Shown here: positions 46,503 to 55,589 of the stretch, one piece after another | Position numbering within the stretch: the stretch's first letter is position 1 | Layout of the letters: each line of letters starts with the position of its first letter | Assembly: GCA_025353585.1 (NCBI GenBank) | Contig: JANXOM010000072.1 | Coordinates: 1-64,000 of the forward strand | Direction: 5' to 3' | Source of the DNA: Deltaproteobacteria bacterium | GTDB taxonomy: Bacteria; Myxococcota_A; Polyangia; Haliangiales; Haliangiaceae | Length of the DNA stretch: 64,000 nucleotides | Position numbers and translations under genes: made by a program | Notes under the pieces: model-generated | Seen by the model: the letters and a program-made list of their open reading frames with translations, nothing else | Told to the model about the DNA's origin: nothing | Database searches by the model: none

Positions 46503-47126
46503 ATGACCAAGCTCCTGCTCACCGCCGCCGCCCTGACCACCTCGTTCGCCGCCACCGCGTGCGTCCAGAACGCCGGGGATGACTCCGTCGCGCCCGCCAC
46601 GTCGACCGTCGAGTCGGACGTCACGCGCGCCAGCGACTGCCCGGCCGTCACGCCGGCGACCCTCGCGCCGCCGGAGACGGCCGATCTCGCGTTCGCGCTC
46701 GACGCGCAGGGCGTGCAGAAGTACGCGTGCGTGCAGTCGACCACCGGCTACGCGTGGACGTTCGTCGCGCCGGACGCGAACCTGTTCAACCTCGACGCGC
46801 AGGGCTGGGCCGTGCACCACTTCGCGGGGCCGACCTGGCTCGCGCGCGACAGCAGCAGCGTCCTCGGCGCGAAGGTCGCGGCGAGCACGCCAGACCCCAC
46901 GGCGATCCCTTGGCTGCTCCTGAACGTCGCGAGCCACGGCGGCGCGGATGGTCGCCTCTCCGACATCACGCAGATCCAGCGCCTCTCGACCACGGGCGGC
47001 ATCGCGCCGGCCGCGGCCTGCGATGCGGACCACGTGGGCCAGCAGAGCGAGGTGCTCTACACCGCGCGTTACTTCTTCTATCGCACCGACGCCAACGCCC
47101 GTCACCGCGTGCGCTGCGGCGCCTAG
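46503..47126 (+). CDS. DUF3455-like secreted protein
   Basis: GVQKYACVQSTTGYAWTFVAPDANLFNLDAQGWAVHHFAGPTWLARDSSSVLGAKV. Confidence 0.82.
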   Translation: MTKLLLTAAALTTSFAATACVQNAGDDSVAPATSTVESDVTRASDCPAVTPATLAPPETADLAFALDAQGVQKYACVQSTTGYAWTFVAPDANLFNLDAQGWAVHHFAGPTWLARDSSSVLGAKVAASTPDPTAIPWLLLNVASHGGADGRLSDITQIQRLSTTGGIAPAAACDADHVGQQSEVLYTARYFFYRTDANARHRVRCGA

Positions 47127-47130
47127 GCGA

Positions 47131-48684
47131 CTACTCGCCGGGCTGCTCGGCGAGGTGGTACGGCGCGACCGGCGAGCTCTTGCCGTCGCCATCGACATCG
47201 ACCCAGACCGGGTTCGCCAGCGCGAACGGATAGACCTTGAAGCTCGACTCGTCGCCGATGTTCGGCGCCATCGGCCGGTCACCGTCGACGCGCACGATGA
47301 CGTAGCCGTCGCGCGCGAGGTGCGCGTGGATGGTGTCGTCGAAGCGGATGATCGTGGTCGCGGCCGGCACGTCGCGCTCGGCGAGCACCGCGCCGCCCGG
47401 CCCGAGCACCGTCACGCGCGTCACCGTGATCCACGGCGCGGCGCGGACGACGAGCTTGATGGGCACGTCGCCGCCCTTGAGCGTGACCGTCTGGCCGATA
47501 TGGCGGCCGCCGATCGTGATGTCGAGGATCGGTCCCGTCGTCAGGTAGGAGCAGCCGGCCTTCACCTGCGCCGCGACCTTTTGCACGTCGAGCTGCGCGA
47601 GCGGCCCGTCGGGCATGACGACGTAGTTCCGCGGGAAGCCGCCGAGGTTGAACGTCATGTGGTGCGAGTCGGAGTTGCCCGTCGCGGCGACGTGCAGGCC
47701 CGCATCGAGGAACGCGACCCAGTCGCCGATCACGCGGTCGAGCGTCGTGCGATCGGGGTCCTGGTAGCCGTTCAGGACCTCGATCGCGTCGAAGTCGAAC
47801 GAGAAGCCGGACTTCTTGGCCTGGCCCGTCCTCTCGTCGAGGCCGGCGAGGTGGAAGTAGCCGATGCCGCCGTTCTCGAGCCGCGGGTGGTGCACGTCGA
47901 TCAGCGCGTGGGGCGCCTTCGTGCGGACGTCGGCGAAGATCTGCCGCGCGCTGTGCCTGCCCGTCGCGGGCGCGCCGTGGCCGACCTCGGTGTCGTCGAT
48001 CGGTAGCGGGAACGCGCCGAAGTGTCCCCAGGGGAGCGAGGTGATCTCGTCGCCCGTGGCGGACGCGAGGAGGTCCCCGACCCCGAGCTCGGTGATCACC
48101 GGCCCGTAGTCGGCGACGACGTTGTGATCCGTCGAGACGAGCAGATCGACGCCATCGGCGACGAACTGGTGCACGCGGTCGCGGAGCGGGACGCGGGAGT
48201 CCATCGAGGGCGCGGCGTGCACGTGGAAATCGCCGGAGATCCAGCCGGGTGTCTCGATCACGTGGTGCAGCTTCGCGGTCATCTCGACGGAGCCGCCGGC
48301 CTTGACGACCACGCGCTCGCGCGTCGTGTCCCACTCCATGCCGTGGGAGACCCAGATGTCATAGGTGCCGGCGGCGATCCGGATCTCGGCTTCGCCGCGC
48401 AGAACGAACACGCGATCGAACGCCGCGACGCCGCCGTTCTCGTCCTTGCCGATATCGACGGTCGTGAACTGCACGCGCGGCGTGTCACCGATCGGCAGGA
48501 ACGTCAGGCGCGCGGGGATCGGCGTGTCGTTGTCATCGCGGACCGCGACGTCGATCGTACCCACGGCGTGCCGATGTACGCGCGCGTCCGCCGCGGGGAG
48601 CGCGCGAACCCCGACGACGATCGCGAGCCCGGTGCTCATCATCGCCGCGCACGCGACACGCTCTCGAACCCGCATGGAGGCCAC
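47131..48684 (-). CDS. CehA/McbA-like PHP-domain metallohydrolase
   Basis: GWISGDFHVHAAPSMDSRVPLRDRVHQFVADGVDLLVSTDHNVVADY...DSHHMTF. Confidence 0.9.
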   Translation of the reverse strand: MASMRVRERVACAAMMSTGLAIVVGVRALPAADARVHRHAVGTIDVAVRDDNDTPIPARLTFLPIGDTPRVQFTTVDIGKDENGGVAAFDRVFVLRGEAEIRIAAGTYDIWVSHGMEWDTTRERVVVKAGGSVEMTAKLHHVIETPGWISGDFHVHAAPSMDSRVPLRDRVHQFVADGVDLLVSTDHNVVADYGPVITELGVGDLLASATGDEITSLPWGHFGAFPLPIDDTEVGHGAPATGRHSARQIFADVRTKAPHALIDVHHPRLENGGIGYFHLAGLDERTGQAKKSGFSFDFDAIEVLNGYQDPDRTTLDRVIGDWVAFLDAGLHVAATGNSDSHHMTFNLGGFPRNYVVMPDGPLAQLDVQKVAAQVKAGCSYLTTGPILDITIGGRHIGQTVTLKGGDVPIKLVVRAAPWITVTRVTVLGPGGAVLAERDVPAATTIIRFDDTIHAHLARDGYVIVRVDGDRPMAPNIGDESSFKVYPFALANPVWVDVDGDGKSSPVAPYHLAEQPGE

Positions 48685-48760
48685 GGACTATGCCCGAGCA
48701 ACCCGAGTGAACGTGCGACTCCCCTCCAAAATTCAAGGTTAAAGGCACGTCGAGGCCAGG

Positions 48761-48847
48761 TGCCCCGCGGGGGGATTCCGCCCCGAGATTGGGCGCGGTA
48801 ACTGCCTGATTGATCACGAAGCCGCGCGGCATATCGGGTGCACAACG
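48761..48847 (+). promoter_or_regulatory. Paired upstream boxes: TGCCCCGCGGGGGGATTCCGCCCC and GGGTGCACAACG, 75 bp between starts
   Basis: Same boxes at identical spacing upstream of the paralogous gene (49351-49437). Confidence 0.65.
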
Positions 48848-48917
48848 TCTTCCCGTCTTCGGCGCTCGTCGAGACGTTCCAACCCTTCTCGTTCCAACAA
48901 CCTCTCAGGAGTTCGTG

Positions 48918-49196
48918 ATGCGTACCATTCTCCGCGCTGCTCTCATCCTCGGCACCCTCGCTCCGGCCGCTGCGTACGCGGACGCCCCCAAGAAGGACGC
49001 GCCGGCCGCCGGCTCGGGCGCGGGCTCGGCCGCTACCCCCGCGAAGGACGCGAAGACCCCCGTCGCGAAGGACGCGAAGACCCCGGCGAAGGACGCGAAG
49101 ACCCCGGCGAAGGACACGAAGGCTGCGGGCTCGGGCGCGGGCGCGGGCTCGGCCGCGGCGCCTGCGAAGGACGCGAAGAAGCCGGCCACGAAGTAA
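48918..49196 (+). CDS. Small secreted Lys/Ala/Pro/Asp-rich repeat protein
   Basis: MRTILRAALILGTLAPAAAYADAPKKDAPAAGSGAGSAATPAKDAKTPVAKDAKTPAKDAKTPAKDTK...; followed by a terminator-like hairpin. Confidence 0.8.
   Translation: MRTILRAALILGTLAPAAAYADAPKKDAPAAGSGAGSAATPAKDAKTPVAKDAKTPAKDAKTPAKDTKAAGSGAGAGSAAAPAKDAKKPATK
49041..49121 (+). repeat. Intragenic 21-bp tandem repeat (gcgaaggacgcgaagaccccg, encoding AKDAKTP), 3 copies plus a partial
   Basis: Copies at 49041-49061, 49065-49085, 49086-49106, partial 49107-49121. Confidence 0.9.
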
Positions 49197-49238
49197 CGCT
49201 GGCCTCCTCTCCTCGCATCACGTACGCGCGGAACGCAG

Positions 49239-49272
49239 GGCTGCTCCTTCACGGAGCAGCCTTTCGCGTTTT
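49239..49272 (+). terminator. Rho-independent terminator candidate
   Basis: ggctgctcc-ttcac-ggagcagcc followed by tttcgcgtttt. Confidence 0.8.
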
Positions 49273-49350
49273 CGGCCCGCCAAAATCCGCGACCGGCTCC
49301 AAGAATCCCGCAACTAGGCGTGGCTACTCAGGTTGCCGGTGGAGGCCGTT

Positions 49351-49437
49351 TGCCCCGCGGGGGTCTTCCGCCCCAAAAAAAGCCGAGCTAAATAGTTAAA
49401 AACGCGTCGTGCGCGACGGCACACCCGGTGCACAACG
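49351..49437 (+). promoter_or_regulatory. Paired upstream boxes: TGCCCCGCGGGGGTCTTCCGCCCC and CGGTGCACAACG, 75 bp between starts
   Basis: Match to 48761-48847. Confidence 0.65.
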
Positions 49438-49448
49438 GGTTGCTACCT

Positions 49449-49655
49449 ATGAAGACCATGATCAAGGCCGCCCTCATCCTCGCCACCCTCGCCCCGGCCG
49501 TCTCGTTCGCGGACGCCCCCAAGAAGGACGCCCCGGCGGCCGACAAGGCGCCGGCCGACAAGACCCCGGCGAAGGCGGACCCGAAGGCGCCGGCCGACAA
49601 GACCCCGGCCAAGGCCGACGCGAAGAAGGACGTCAAGGCGCCCGCGATGAAGTAG
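49449..49655 (+). CDS. Small secreted Lys/Ala/Pro/Asp-rich protein, paralog of 48918-49196
   Basis: MKTMIKAALILATLAPAVSFADAPKKDAPAADKAPADKTPAKADPK... Confidence 0.78.
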   Translation: MKTMIKAALILATLAPAVSFADAPKKDAPAADKAPADKTPAKADPKAPADKTPAKADAKKDVKAPAMK

Positions 49656-49692
49656 TTTCGGCGTAGTTGCGCGCCCTCGGCGCGACTGGCAG

Positions 49693-49730
49693 AGAGCCGC
49701 TTCCCTCGGGACGCGGCTCTTTTGCTTTTT
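49693..49730 (+). terminator. Rho-independent terminator candidate
   Basis: agagccgc-ttccctcgggac-gcggctct followed by tttgcttttt. Confidence 0.85.
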
Positions 49731-49757
49731 CGGACGGGTGCCGTGTAGCGTGCCGGC

Positions 49758-50663
49758 GTGTCTCGCTCGCTGATGGTGGTCGATGGCTTCGCGCCCCAGG
49801 CCGAGGCGTTGCGCGGCGTGTTCGACGAGCGCTTCGCGGAGCCTCGCCGAGCCCGAGGCGATCGCTTCCAGTGGGACTGGTGGCACGTGCCCGGCCAGTA
49901 CACGGCGCTGCGGACCCCGGCGTGGGAGTACTTTCCGCGGCCGCTCTATACGCAACTGCACGCGCACCTCGTCGCGTTCGGCCGCGACGTCCTCGGGTGC
50001 CACGACATCTCGCCGCCGTGGCTGTCCTGCTACATCGACGGCTGCAGCCAGCAGCTGCACGGCGATCTGCCGCACGGGCCATGGGCGTTCGTGCTGTCGC
50101 TGACGCGCTGGCGCGGGCGCGTCTTCCGCGGCGGGGAGACGCTGATGCTGCGCGACGAGGTGCTGGAGATGTGGGACCGGTTTCGTTCCGTCCGCGGCGT
50201 CGAGGAGCCGGACCTCGTGCGCGCCATCGAGCCGAAGTTCGGGCGACTCACGGTGTTCGATCCGCGCGTGCCCCACGGCGTCCGCGAGGTGACGGGCACC
50301 CGGGATCCGCGCGAGGGCCGGCTCGTCGTGCACGGCTGGTTCGTGCAGCCGCGGCCATTCGTGCGCGGCCCGCTCGCGCTGCGGGCGGTCGCGGCGCGGA
50401 TCGCGGAGCTGACCGGCGCGCTCGGCGCGTGGATCGGCGAGCTGCCGGTGGCGGGCATGATGTCCCTCGCGATCGACGTGGCGCCCGGCGGCACCGTGCG
50501 GGCGGCGCGGGTGCTGTCCGATACGACGCGCGTGGCGAGCGCGCACGAGCCGGCGCGGCGAGCCCTGGTCCGGCGGATCCGCGGCGCCGTGGCCGCCTGG
50601 CAGTTTCCGCGCGCGCGGGCCGCGAGTCGGGTCACGTTGCCGCTCGTCTTCGAGCGAGGCTGA
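49758..50663 (+). CDS. 2OG-Fe(II) oxygenase (prolyl-4-hydroxylase-like) with AgmX/PglI-like C-terminal tail
   Basis: HGDLPHGPWAFVLSLTRWRGRVFRGGETLML...VFDPRVPHGVREV...RLVVHGW (HxD...H...R); C-terminal AWQFPRARAASRVTLPLVFERG tail. Confidence 0.8.
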   Translation: MSRSLMVVDGFAPQAEALRGVFDERFAEPRRARGDRFQWDWWHVPGQYTALRTPAWEYFPRPLYTQLHAHLVAFGRDVLGCHDISPPWLSCYIDGCSQQLHGDLPHGPWAFVLSLTRWRGRVFRGGETLMLRDEVLEMWDRFRSVRGVEEPDLVRAIEPKFGRLTVFDPRVPHGVREVTGTRDPREGRLVVHGWFVQPRPFVRGPLALRAVAARIAELTGALGAWIGELPVAGMMSLAIDVAPGGTVRAARVLSDTTRVASAHEPARRALVRRIRGAVAAWQFPRARAASRVTLPLVFERG

Positions 50664-50698
50664 CCGGCCCACCCCGGGCGACCGAGCGGCGCAGGTCG

Positions 50699-51310
50699 TT
50701 ACGCGCGGATGAGGGTCATCAGCTCGGCGCTCTTCGCCGAGTCGGTCGCGTAGATGCCGCGCGCGGCCACGGTGGTGGTGATCGCGCCGCGCTTGCGCGC
50801 GCCTCGCATCCCCATGCACATGTGCTGCGCCTCGAGCACGACCGCCACGCCGCGCGGCGCGAGCTCGGCTTCGAACGCCGACGCGAGCTCGTGGCCGAGG
50901 CGCTCCTGGACCTGCGGGCGGCGCGCGAGATCATCGAGCGTGCGGGCGATCTTCGAGAGGCCGACGACGCGCTTGTCCGACGGGAGATAGGCGACGTGGG
51001 CGTGCCCCCAGAACGGGAGCAAGTGGTGCTCGCACATGCTCGAGAACTCGATGTCGCGGACGAGCACGAGGTCGCCGTGGCCCTCCTCGAACGTGCGGCG
51101 CAGGTGGACGCCAGGGTCGGCGAACAGGCCATCGGTCATCTCGACCATCGCGCGCGCCACGCGGGATGGCGTGTCGACGAGGCCTGCGCGATCCGGATCC
51201 TCACCGATCGCGATGAGGAGCTCGCGGACGGCGCGGGTGGCGCGGGCGAGATCGACCGGCGTACGAGAGGCGTGCGTGTCGGTCGGCGGAACCACCGAGA
51301 GTTCGGTCAT
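50699..51310 (-). CDS. folE: GTP cyclohydrolase I
   Basis: [52 protein letters not shown]...[17 protein letters not shown]. Confidence 0.98.
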   Translation of the reverse strand: MTELSVVPPTDTHASRTPVDLARATRAVRELLIAIGEDPDRAGLVDTPSRVARAMVEMTDGLFADPGVHLRRTFEEGHGDLVLVRDIEFSSMCEHHLLPFWGHAHVAYLPSDKRVVGLSKIARTLDDLARRPQVQERLGHELASAFEAELAPRGVAVVLEAQHMCMGMRGARKRGAITTTVAARGIYATDSAKSAELMTLIRA

Positions 51311-51368
51311 CGAGTCTAAACATAGGGCGCCTCCGGGCGGCGTCAAGACAGTAAAACGTGCAAAACGT

Positions 51369-52166
51369 TCAGGGCGTCTCGTCGCCGGACAGCGGCGGCC
51401 ACGGCACGAACACGCTGGTTCGCCGCTGGTAGGCCCGGTAGGCATCGCCGCGGGAGCGGAGGGCCTGGGCCTCGGTCGCCGGGATGCCGGTGACCTTCCA
51501 GATGCTCGCGAAGATGAGCGCGGGCGCGATCCACGCGAGGTAGCCGCCGGCGAAGGCGGAGGAGTACGTCGCGTAGCCAACCCAGACGAGGGTCTCGAAG
51601 AAATAGTTGGGATGGCGCGACCAGCTCCACAGGCCGCGGGCACAGACGGCGCCGCGCGCGGCGGTGCGCTTCCAGCGGGCGAGCTGGAGATCCGCGATGG
51701 ACTCGCCGGTGAGGCCGACGAGCCAGATGGCGCCGCCGAGGACGAGGAGCCAGTCGCCGTGCACCGGCGACGACCCGAACGCAAAGACGAAGCCGAGGGC
51801 GAGGACCGCCACGAGCGCGGCTTGCGCCTGGAAGAAGATGAAGAACGAGCGGTTGGCGTGCGGCGACCACTTGCGGCGGAGCTCGGCGTAGCGGCCCTCC
51901 TCGCGGTTCGGGGCGGCGGCGCCGCGCGCGAAGAGGTAGATGGCGAGGCGGAGGCTCCAGAGGACGACCATCGCCGTGATCGGGGCGGTCAGGCGGAGCG
52001 GGTGCGACGAGAAGGAGCAGAAGGCGAGCGCGACGGCGGCGAAGGCGACGGCCCAGCCGACGTCGACGATGCCCGCGTTACGCGTGCGCAAGGAGGTCAA
52101 GAAGAGCGAGAGCTGGAGCAGCGCGGCGAGGGCCCAGGCGAGCGCGAGCAGGGCGACGGTGGACAC
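51369..52166 (-). CDS. DUF1295 / steroid 5-alpha-reductase-family membrane protein
   Basis: [15 protein letters not shown]...[24 protein letters not shown]. Confidence 0.93.
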   Translation of the reverse strand: MSTVALLALAWALAALLQLSLFLTSLRTRNAGIVDVGWAVAFAAVALAFCSFSSHPLRLTAPITAMVVLWSLRLAIYLFARGAAAPNREEGRYAELRRKWSPHANRSFFIFFQAQAALVAVLALGFVFAFGSSPVHGDWLLVLGGAIWLVGLTGESIADLQLARWKRTAARGAVCARGLWSWSRHPNYFFETLVWVGYATYSSAFAGGYLAWIAPALIFASIWKVTGIPATEAQALRSRGDAYRAYQRRTSVFVPWPPLSGDETP

Positions 52167-52434
52167 GATTCGTTGGATGGTAGGGCGGGCGAGGGGGATA
52201 CTGGAATTCGAAAAGAGGACGCGAGGCGGAAGCCGGGACGGCGGAGGGCGGAACGCCGGCGGCGAAGGATCGCCGGACGGGCTGGGGCTCGAGGCTGTGA
52301 GGCTGTGAGGCGCGAGCGAAGCGGCAGCAGCTCGCGGTCGCCGCGCCGGTCGCGGCCCGCGGCTCGCGGTCCACGGCGCGCGGCAACGGCCATCGGTGGG
52401 GGAAACGCGGCCTCGGCCACGCGGGCCCGCGTCC

Positions 52435-53112
52435 CTACGTTCCCTTCTCCGCGCTCGCCGCCGCCGCGATGCCTCCGACGACGCTCAGCACGGCAAACAA
52501 CACCTGCGCCAGCATCTCCCGCAGGGCGTCCCGCGTCATGCGCGGATGGGCGCACCAGTCGATCGACGCGCCTTCCACGAACCCGATCCACCCGCGCAAC
52601 GCCGTCTCGAACCGCGGCTCCCCGCGCAACACCGGCGCGAACGGTGAACCGTCGAGGAACCGGTCCGCCAGCCGCGTCCGCACGCCCTCGACCACCCCCG
52701 CGACCTCCGGGTCCGAGCCGATCCCGCCGCGCATCAACGACACGAACGCGCGCTGGTGCAGCGTGATGTGCTCCAGGTACGCCTCCAGCCCGGCGCGCAC
52801 CCGCTCCTGCGGCGTCAGCGCGGCGGGGATGGTCGCCACCCGCTCCACCAGCTCGTCCGCGATCTCGCGGAGCCCCGCGACGTACAGGTCTCGCTTCGTC
52901 GGGAAGTAGTGATAGAGCAGCCCCTTCGAGATCTTGGCCTCGCGCGCGAGATCATCGATCGACACCTCGTCGTACGCGCGCCCGGCGAACGTCCGCCGCG
53001 CCAGCTGCAGGAGCTGCGCCCGGCGCGCGTCGTTATCGAGCCGGACGCGCGGCTTCGCGCGTGGCAACGCCTTGCGAACAGCGGCGACGATCGGTCCCCG
53101 ACGGGGTGGCAC
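52435..53112 (-). CDS. TetR/AcrR family transcriptional regulator
   Basis: RRAQLLQLARRTFAGRAYDEVSIDDLAREAKISKGLLYHYFPTKRDLYVAGLREIADEL. Confidence 0.97.
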   Translation of the reverse strand: MPPRRGPIVAAVRKALPRAKPRVRLDNDARRAQLLQLARRTFAGRAYDEVSIDDLAREAKISKGLLYHYFPTKRDLYVAGLREIADELVERVATIPAALTPQERVRAGLEAYLEHITLHQRAFVSLMRGGIGSDPEVAGVVEGVRTRLADRFLDGSPFAPVLRGEPRFETALRGWIGFVEGASIDWCAHPRMTRDALREMLAQVLFAVLSVVGGIAAAASAEKGT

Positions 53113-53123
53113 GCGTCACGAGC

Positions 53124-53154
53124 ATAGTCGATCGACTATTGACTTGTGGTCAAT
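53124..53154. promoter_or_regulatory. Candidate TetR operator: perfect 16-bp palindrome ATAGTCGATCGACTAT adjoining ATTGAC-N5-GTCAAT
   Basis: 53-bp intergenic region between divergent tetR and 53166 gene. Confidence 0.72.
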
Positions 53155-53165
53155 AGGGTCCCAGG

Positions 53166-53978
53166 ATGAAGGAGATGAGCACCATCACCCCGCGAAACCT
53201 CGCCGTCGACCTCCAGGGAGTGCCCCGCGCCTGGTTGGCGGACAACGCCGTCGCGACCGCCATCGCGAACGGCGTCAACATGCTGTTCCCCGCCGGCGAG
53301 CGCTTCTTCGTGCGCTCGGTGAAGTACTTCTCCGACGACCTCGCCGACCCCGTCCTCCGCGCCCAGGTGAAGGGCTTTTTCGGCCAGGAGGGCCGCCACG
53401 CGCGCGAGCACGATCGCTTCAACGACGTGATGCGCCAGCAGGGCTTCGAGATCGACAAGTTCCTCACCTTCTTCGAGCGCTCGATGAAGGCGATGGAAAC
53501 GGCGGTGCACCCGAAGCTTCGCCTCGCCACCACCGCCGCCGCCGAGCACTTCACGGCCATCATGGCCGAGGGCGCCTTCACCCGCGGCAACCTCGACGAC
53601 GCTGACCCGCGCATGCGCATGCTCCTAGCCTGGCACGCCGCCGAGGAGATCGAGCACAAGGCCGTCGCGTTCGATGTCCTCCAGCAAGTGGATCCGTCGT
53701 ATGCGCTGCGCGTGGCTGGCCTCGCGCTCGCCACCTCCTTCCTCGCCGGCTACTGGCTCATCGCCGCGCGCATGCTGCTCGTGCAGCAGGGCTACACCTG
53801 GCGCCGCGCGGTCGCCGAGCTGAAGAGCGTCAAGAGCGATCCCATCTTCAAGCGCGTGTTCGTCGCTGGCATCCGGTCGTACCTGCGGCGCGACTTCCAT
53901 CCGAACGACCACGACCAGAGCACGCTGGCCGAGACCTGGTTCGCCGAGCGCGGCCTCGCGATGCCAGAGGCGGCGTAG
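53166..53978 (+). CDS. Metal-dependent hydrolase (PF10118-like)
   Basis: NMLFPAGERFFVRSVKYFSDDLADPVLRAQVKGFFGQEGRHAREHDRFN...WHAAEEIEHKAVAFDV. Confidence 0.93.
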   Translation: MKEMSTITPRNLAVDLQGVPRAWLADNAVATAIANGVNMLFPAGERFFVRSVKYFSDDLADPVLRAQVKGFFGQEGRHAREHDRFNDVMRQQGFEIDKFLTFFERSMKAMETAVHPKLRLATTAAAEHFTAIMAEGAFTRGNLDDADPRMRMLLAWHAAEEIEHKAVAFDVLQQVDPSYALRVAGLALATSFLAGYWLIAARMLLVQQGYTWRRAVAELKSVKSDPIFKRVFVAGIRSYLRRDFHPNDHDQSTLAETWFAERGLAMPEAA

Positions 53979-53985
53979 TTCCGCC

Positions 53986-54798
53986 ATGGGGAACGGACTC
54001 GACGGCAAGATCTGTGTCGTCACCGGCGCGGGCAGCGGCATCGGTCGCGCCACCGCCCACCTGTTCGCCGACGCCGGCGCGCTCGTGGCGCTCTGCGACA
54101 TCGACGCCGGCCGCGGCGCCGCGGTCGCCGCGGAGCTCGGCGACCGCGCCCTCCTCGCGCAGACGGTCGACGTCTCCGACCGCGAGCAGATGCGCGCCTT
54201 CGCGGCCGCCGTGCACGCCGAGGTCCCGGCGGCCGACGTCATCGTCAACAACGCCGGCGTCGCCGTCGGCGCGAGCTTCCTCGACACCAGCCTCGACGAT
54301 TGGGACTGGCTGCTCGGCGTCAACCTTCGCGGCGTGGTCCACGGCTGTCACTTCTTCCTCCCGAACATGGTGAAGCAGCGCCGCGGCTCGGTGATCAACC
54401 TCTCCAGCGTGCTCGGCGTCTTCCCCGCGCCGGGGGTGTCCGCGTACGTCGCGAGCAAGTTCGCGGTGCTCGGTATGTCGCAGAGCATGCGCGCCGAGCT
54501 CGCGCCGCATGGGGTCGGCGTCACCGCGATCTGCCCGGGCCTCATCGCGACGCAGATCGTCGCCGATGGCCGCATGCAGGGCGGCATCGGCACCCGCAAG
54601 CAGAGCGTGGCCCACGCGTTCGCCACGCGCGGCATCGCCCCCGCGAAGGTCGCGGCCGCCATCCTCGACAGCGTCCGCACGAACCCCGCCATCCGCCCGG
54701 TGGGCTACGACGGCTGGGCGCTCGCCGCGCTGCACCGGCTCGCGCCCCGGGCCACGCAACGCCTCGGCGCCGTGCTGTCCCGCCGCATGGGCGTGTAA
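53986..54798 (+). CDS. SDR family oxidoreductase
   Basis: GKICVVTGAGSGIGRATAHLFADAGALVALCDID...VNNAGVAVGASF...YVASKFAVLG. Confidence 0.96.
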   Translation: MGNGLDGKICVVTGAGSGIGRATAHLFADAGALVALCDIDAGRGAAVAAELGDRALLAQTVDVSDREQMRAFAAAVHAEVPAADVIVNNAGVAVGASFLDTSLDDWDWLLGVNLRGVVHGCHFFLPNMVKQRRGSVINLSSVLGVFPAPGVSAYVASKFAVLGMSQSMRAELAPHGVGVTAICPGLIATQIVADGRMQGGIGTRKQSVAHAFATRGIAPAKVAAAILDSVRTNPAIRPVGYDGWALAALHRLAPRATQRLGAVLSRRMGV

Positions 54799-54807
54799 CA
54801 CTCGGGC

Positions 54808-55491
54808 GTGGCCGAGCCCACACCGTCCCCCGACCTCGCGCTCGCGCAGGCCGCCGCCGCCGGCGCCGCGGCGGCTGTCGTGGCGATCGACCGCCGGCTG
54901 GCCGAGCAGGTCCGCGGCGTCGTGCGCAAGCTCGGCGAGTCCGCGAGCTTCGGCGATGACCTCGTGTCCGCGCTGCGGACGCACCTGCTCGTTCCGCGCG
55001 GCGGCGAGCCGGCGCGGATCGCCGGCTATACGGGCGCCGGGCCCCTCGACGGCTGGCTCCGCGTCACCGCCATGCGCGAGGCCGTGCGCGCGCGAAAGAA
55101 GCTCGCCGCCCATGCGACCCCGGCCGCGGCGCTCGCCGATCTCCCCGCCGACGTGGCGCCCGAGCTCGACTACCTCAAGGCGGCCTACCGCGAGCCGGTG
55201 CGCGCCGCGCTGCGCGTCGCGCTCGGCACGCTCGACGATCGCCAGCAGAGCTTGATCCGCCTCCATTACGGCGACGGCATCGGCGTCGAGCGGCTCGGCA
55301 TCATGTACCGCGTGCACTTCTCCACGATCTCGCGCTGGATCGCCGCGGCGCGCACCCAGCTGTTCGACGAGACCCGGCGGGCCGTGTCTGCCTCGCTGGG
55401 CGTCGACCCCGCCGAGTTCGCGGAGATCATGGGGCTCGTGCAGAGCCGGCTCGATCTGACGATCAGCCTGTTCGCGCGCGCGCCGGCCTGA
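54808..55491 (+). CDS. RNA polymerase sigma factor, Myxococcales-type (Sig-70_gmx1-like)
   Basis: Region 4-like DRQQSLIRLHYGDGIGVERLGIMYRVHFSTISRWIAAARTQLFDETRR; GTG start. Confidence 0.82.
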   Translation: MAEPTPSPDLALAQAAAAGAAAAVVAIDRRLAEQVRGVVRKLGESASFGDDLVSALRTHLLVPRGGEPARIAGYTGAGPLDGWLRVTAMREAVRARKKLAAHATPAAALADLPADVAPELDYLKAAYREPVRAALRVALGTLDDRQQSLIRLHYGDGIGVERLGIMYRVHFSTISRWIAAARTQLFDETRRAVSASLGVDPAEFAEIMGLVQSRLDLTISLFARAPA

Positions 55492-55589
55492 CGCGGTCCG
55501 CCGCGTCGCGATCTTTTTCTGCAAAGACGCGCGGGTCGCGACTCATGGGGTGCGGGCCGAATTTACCGGCCCCGGAAAAAGGCCCTCCC

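Noticed and set aside
55554-55572. GGGCCG-AATTTAC-CGGCCC hairpin upstream of the small lipoprotein gene
   Set aside because: 6-bp stem without a T-tract in the useful direction; could be chance in GC-rich DNA
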